DNA of 64,000 nt from Noviherbaspirillum aerium (GTDB lineage Bacteria > Pseudomonadota > Gammaproteobacteria > Burkholderiales > Burkholderiaceae_D). The translations under genes were made by a program, and so were the position numbers. Each line of letters opens with the position of its first letter. Position 1 is the stretch's first letter. Below, in pieces: positions 63,848 through 64,000 of this stretch. The notes under the pieces were generated by a model that searched no databases, was not told the DNA's origin, and was given only the letters and a program-made list of their open reading frames with translations. The DNA lies in assembly GCF_008929045.1 (NCBI RefSeq), contig NZ_VFAH01000006.1, forward strand, positions 124,001-188,000. The letters run 5' to 3'.

Positions 63848-64000
63848 TTATGCAGCCGACTTGTCTGCCGACTTCGCAAATTCGAGCAGATCCGCGTTCA
63901 GCTTTTCCTTGTGGGTATCCGTCAGACCGTGCGGCGCGCCTGGGTACACGATGAGCTTGGCGCCCTTCACCAGCTTGGCCGACATCAGGCCACTTGCCCC
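63848..64000 (-). CDS. Alpha/beta hydrolase (non-haem chloroperoxidase type), C-terminal fragment
   Basis: The last 50 codons are in the window; the rest lies beyond the right edge. [36 protein letters not shown] is the end of cofactor-free chloroperoxidase/arylesterase hydrolases, with catalytic His in PHGLTDTH. Its stop is 18 bp before the catalase gene, suggesting co-transcription and a link to peroxide chemistry. Too short for finer assignment. Confidence 0.8.
   Translation of the reverse strand, partial: GASGLMSAKLVKGAKLIVYPGAPHGLTDTHKEKLNADLLEFAKSADKSAA

Noticed and set aside
1-64000. CRISPR arrays, tRNA and rRNA genes, prophage
   Set aside because: No regularly spaced repeats with unique spacers, no cloverleaf or rRNA signature, and no phage structural genes were seen. 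A tRNAscan or Infernal run would settle the RNA genes.

Overview
The window looks like chromosomal DNA of a betaproteobacterium of the order Burkholderiales, possibly Oxalobacteraceae or Burkholderiaceae. The evidence is gene content: two 16-stranded Gram-negative porins of the Burkholderiales type, two small secreted DUF4148 proteins, a Bug/TctC receptor, many LysR regulators beside catabolic genes, and moderately GC-rich coding sequence. No rRNA, tRNA, CRISPR array or phage genes were seen. The one recognisable insertion sequence is an IS5-family element near 41.2-42.2 kb.

Layout. 0-2.5 kb: 3' part of a GAF/PAS hybrid histidine kinase. 2.5-9.8 kb: an FAD aromatic hydroxylase and a VOC protein (minus strand), a TetR regulator, and a five-gene branched-chain-amino-acid-type (HAAT) ABC transporter (plus strand). 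A 20-bp inverted repeat sits exactly between the -35 and -10 boxes of the hydroxylase/VOC promoter and is the best candidate TetR operator. 10-13.2 kb: HD hydrolase, MFS exporter, and a divergent LysR gene. 13.5-23.4 kb: a long minus-strand run with a second HAAT transporter followed by an old-yellow-enzyme reductase, an aldehyde dehydrogenase, a porin and an ACMSD-like amidohydrolase. It reads as an uptake-plus-catabolism unit for an unidentified, probably aromatic, acid.

24.0-33.4 kb holds the most coherent system. A LacI-family regulator (32.4 kb) is surrounded by near-identical palindromes built on ATGCAAACGTTTGCAT. They overlap the promoters of a TctC receptor, a porin, the regulator itself, and a six-gene operon: intradiol (hydroxyquinol-type) dioxygenase, SDR, beta-keto acid cleavage enzyme (BKACE), gamma carbonic anhydrase-like protein, quinone-oxidoreductase-type MDR, and cupin. 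Three of these promoters have a perfect TTGACA box. The proposal is that ring cleavage feeds a BKACE step in place of the usual CoA transferase and thiolase.

33.5-44 kb is more accessory: an ene-reductase, an orphan LuxR-type response regulator, two LysR genes, a patatin-like lipoprotein, a pirin, a second DUF4148 protein, the IS element, two small unknown genes and several repeats (a 157-bp imperfect palindrome and pentanucleotide arrays).

44.2-64 kb contains two closely related YtcJ-type amidohydrolases, one with a Tat signal and one without. Both end in the same unusual Cys/His-rich tail. Around them are a YceI protein, an amidase, a 1871-residue pseudokinase/ATPase/GAF/PAS/histidine-kinase fusion with its own receiver protein, XapX, a YcaC-like hydrolase, DoxX, an MFS protein, two paralogous OmpR-type regulators, a catalase and the end of a chloroperoxidase-like hydrolase. 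The gene content suggests a stress or detoxification island, but its substrate cannot be read from the sequence.
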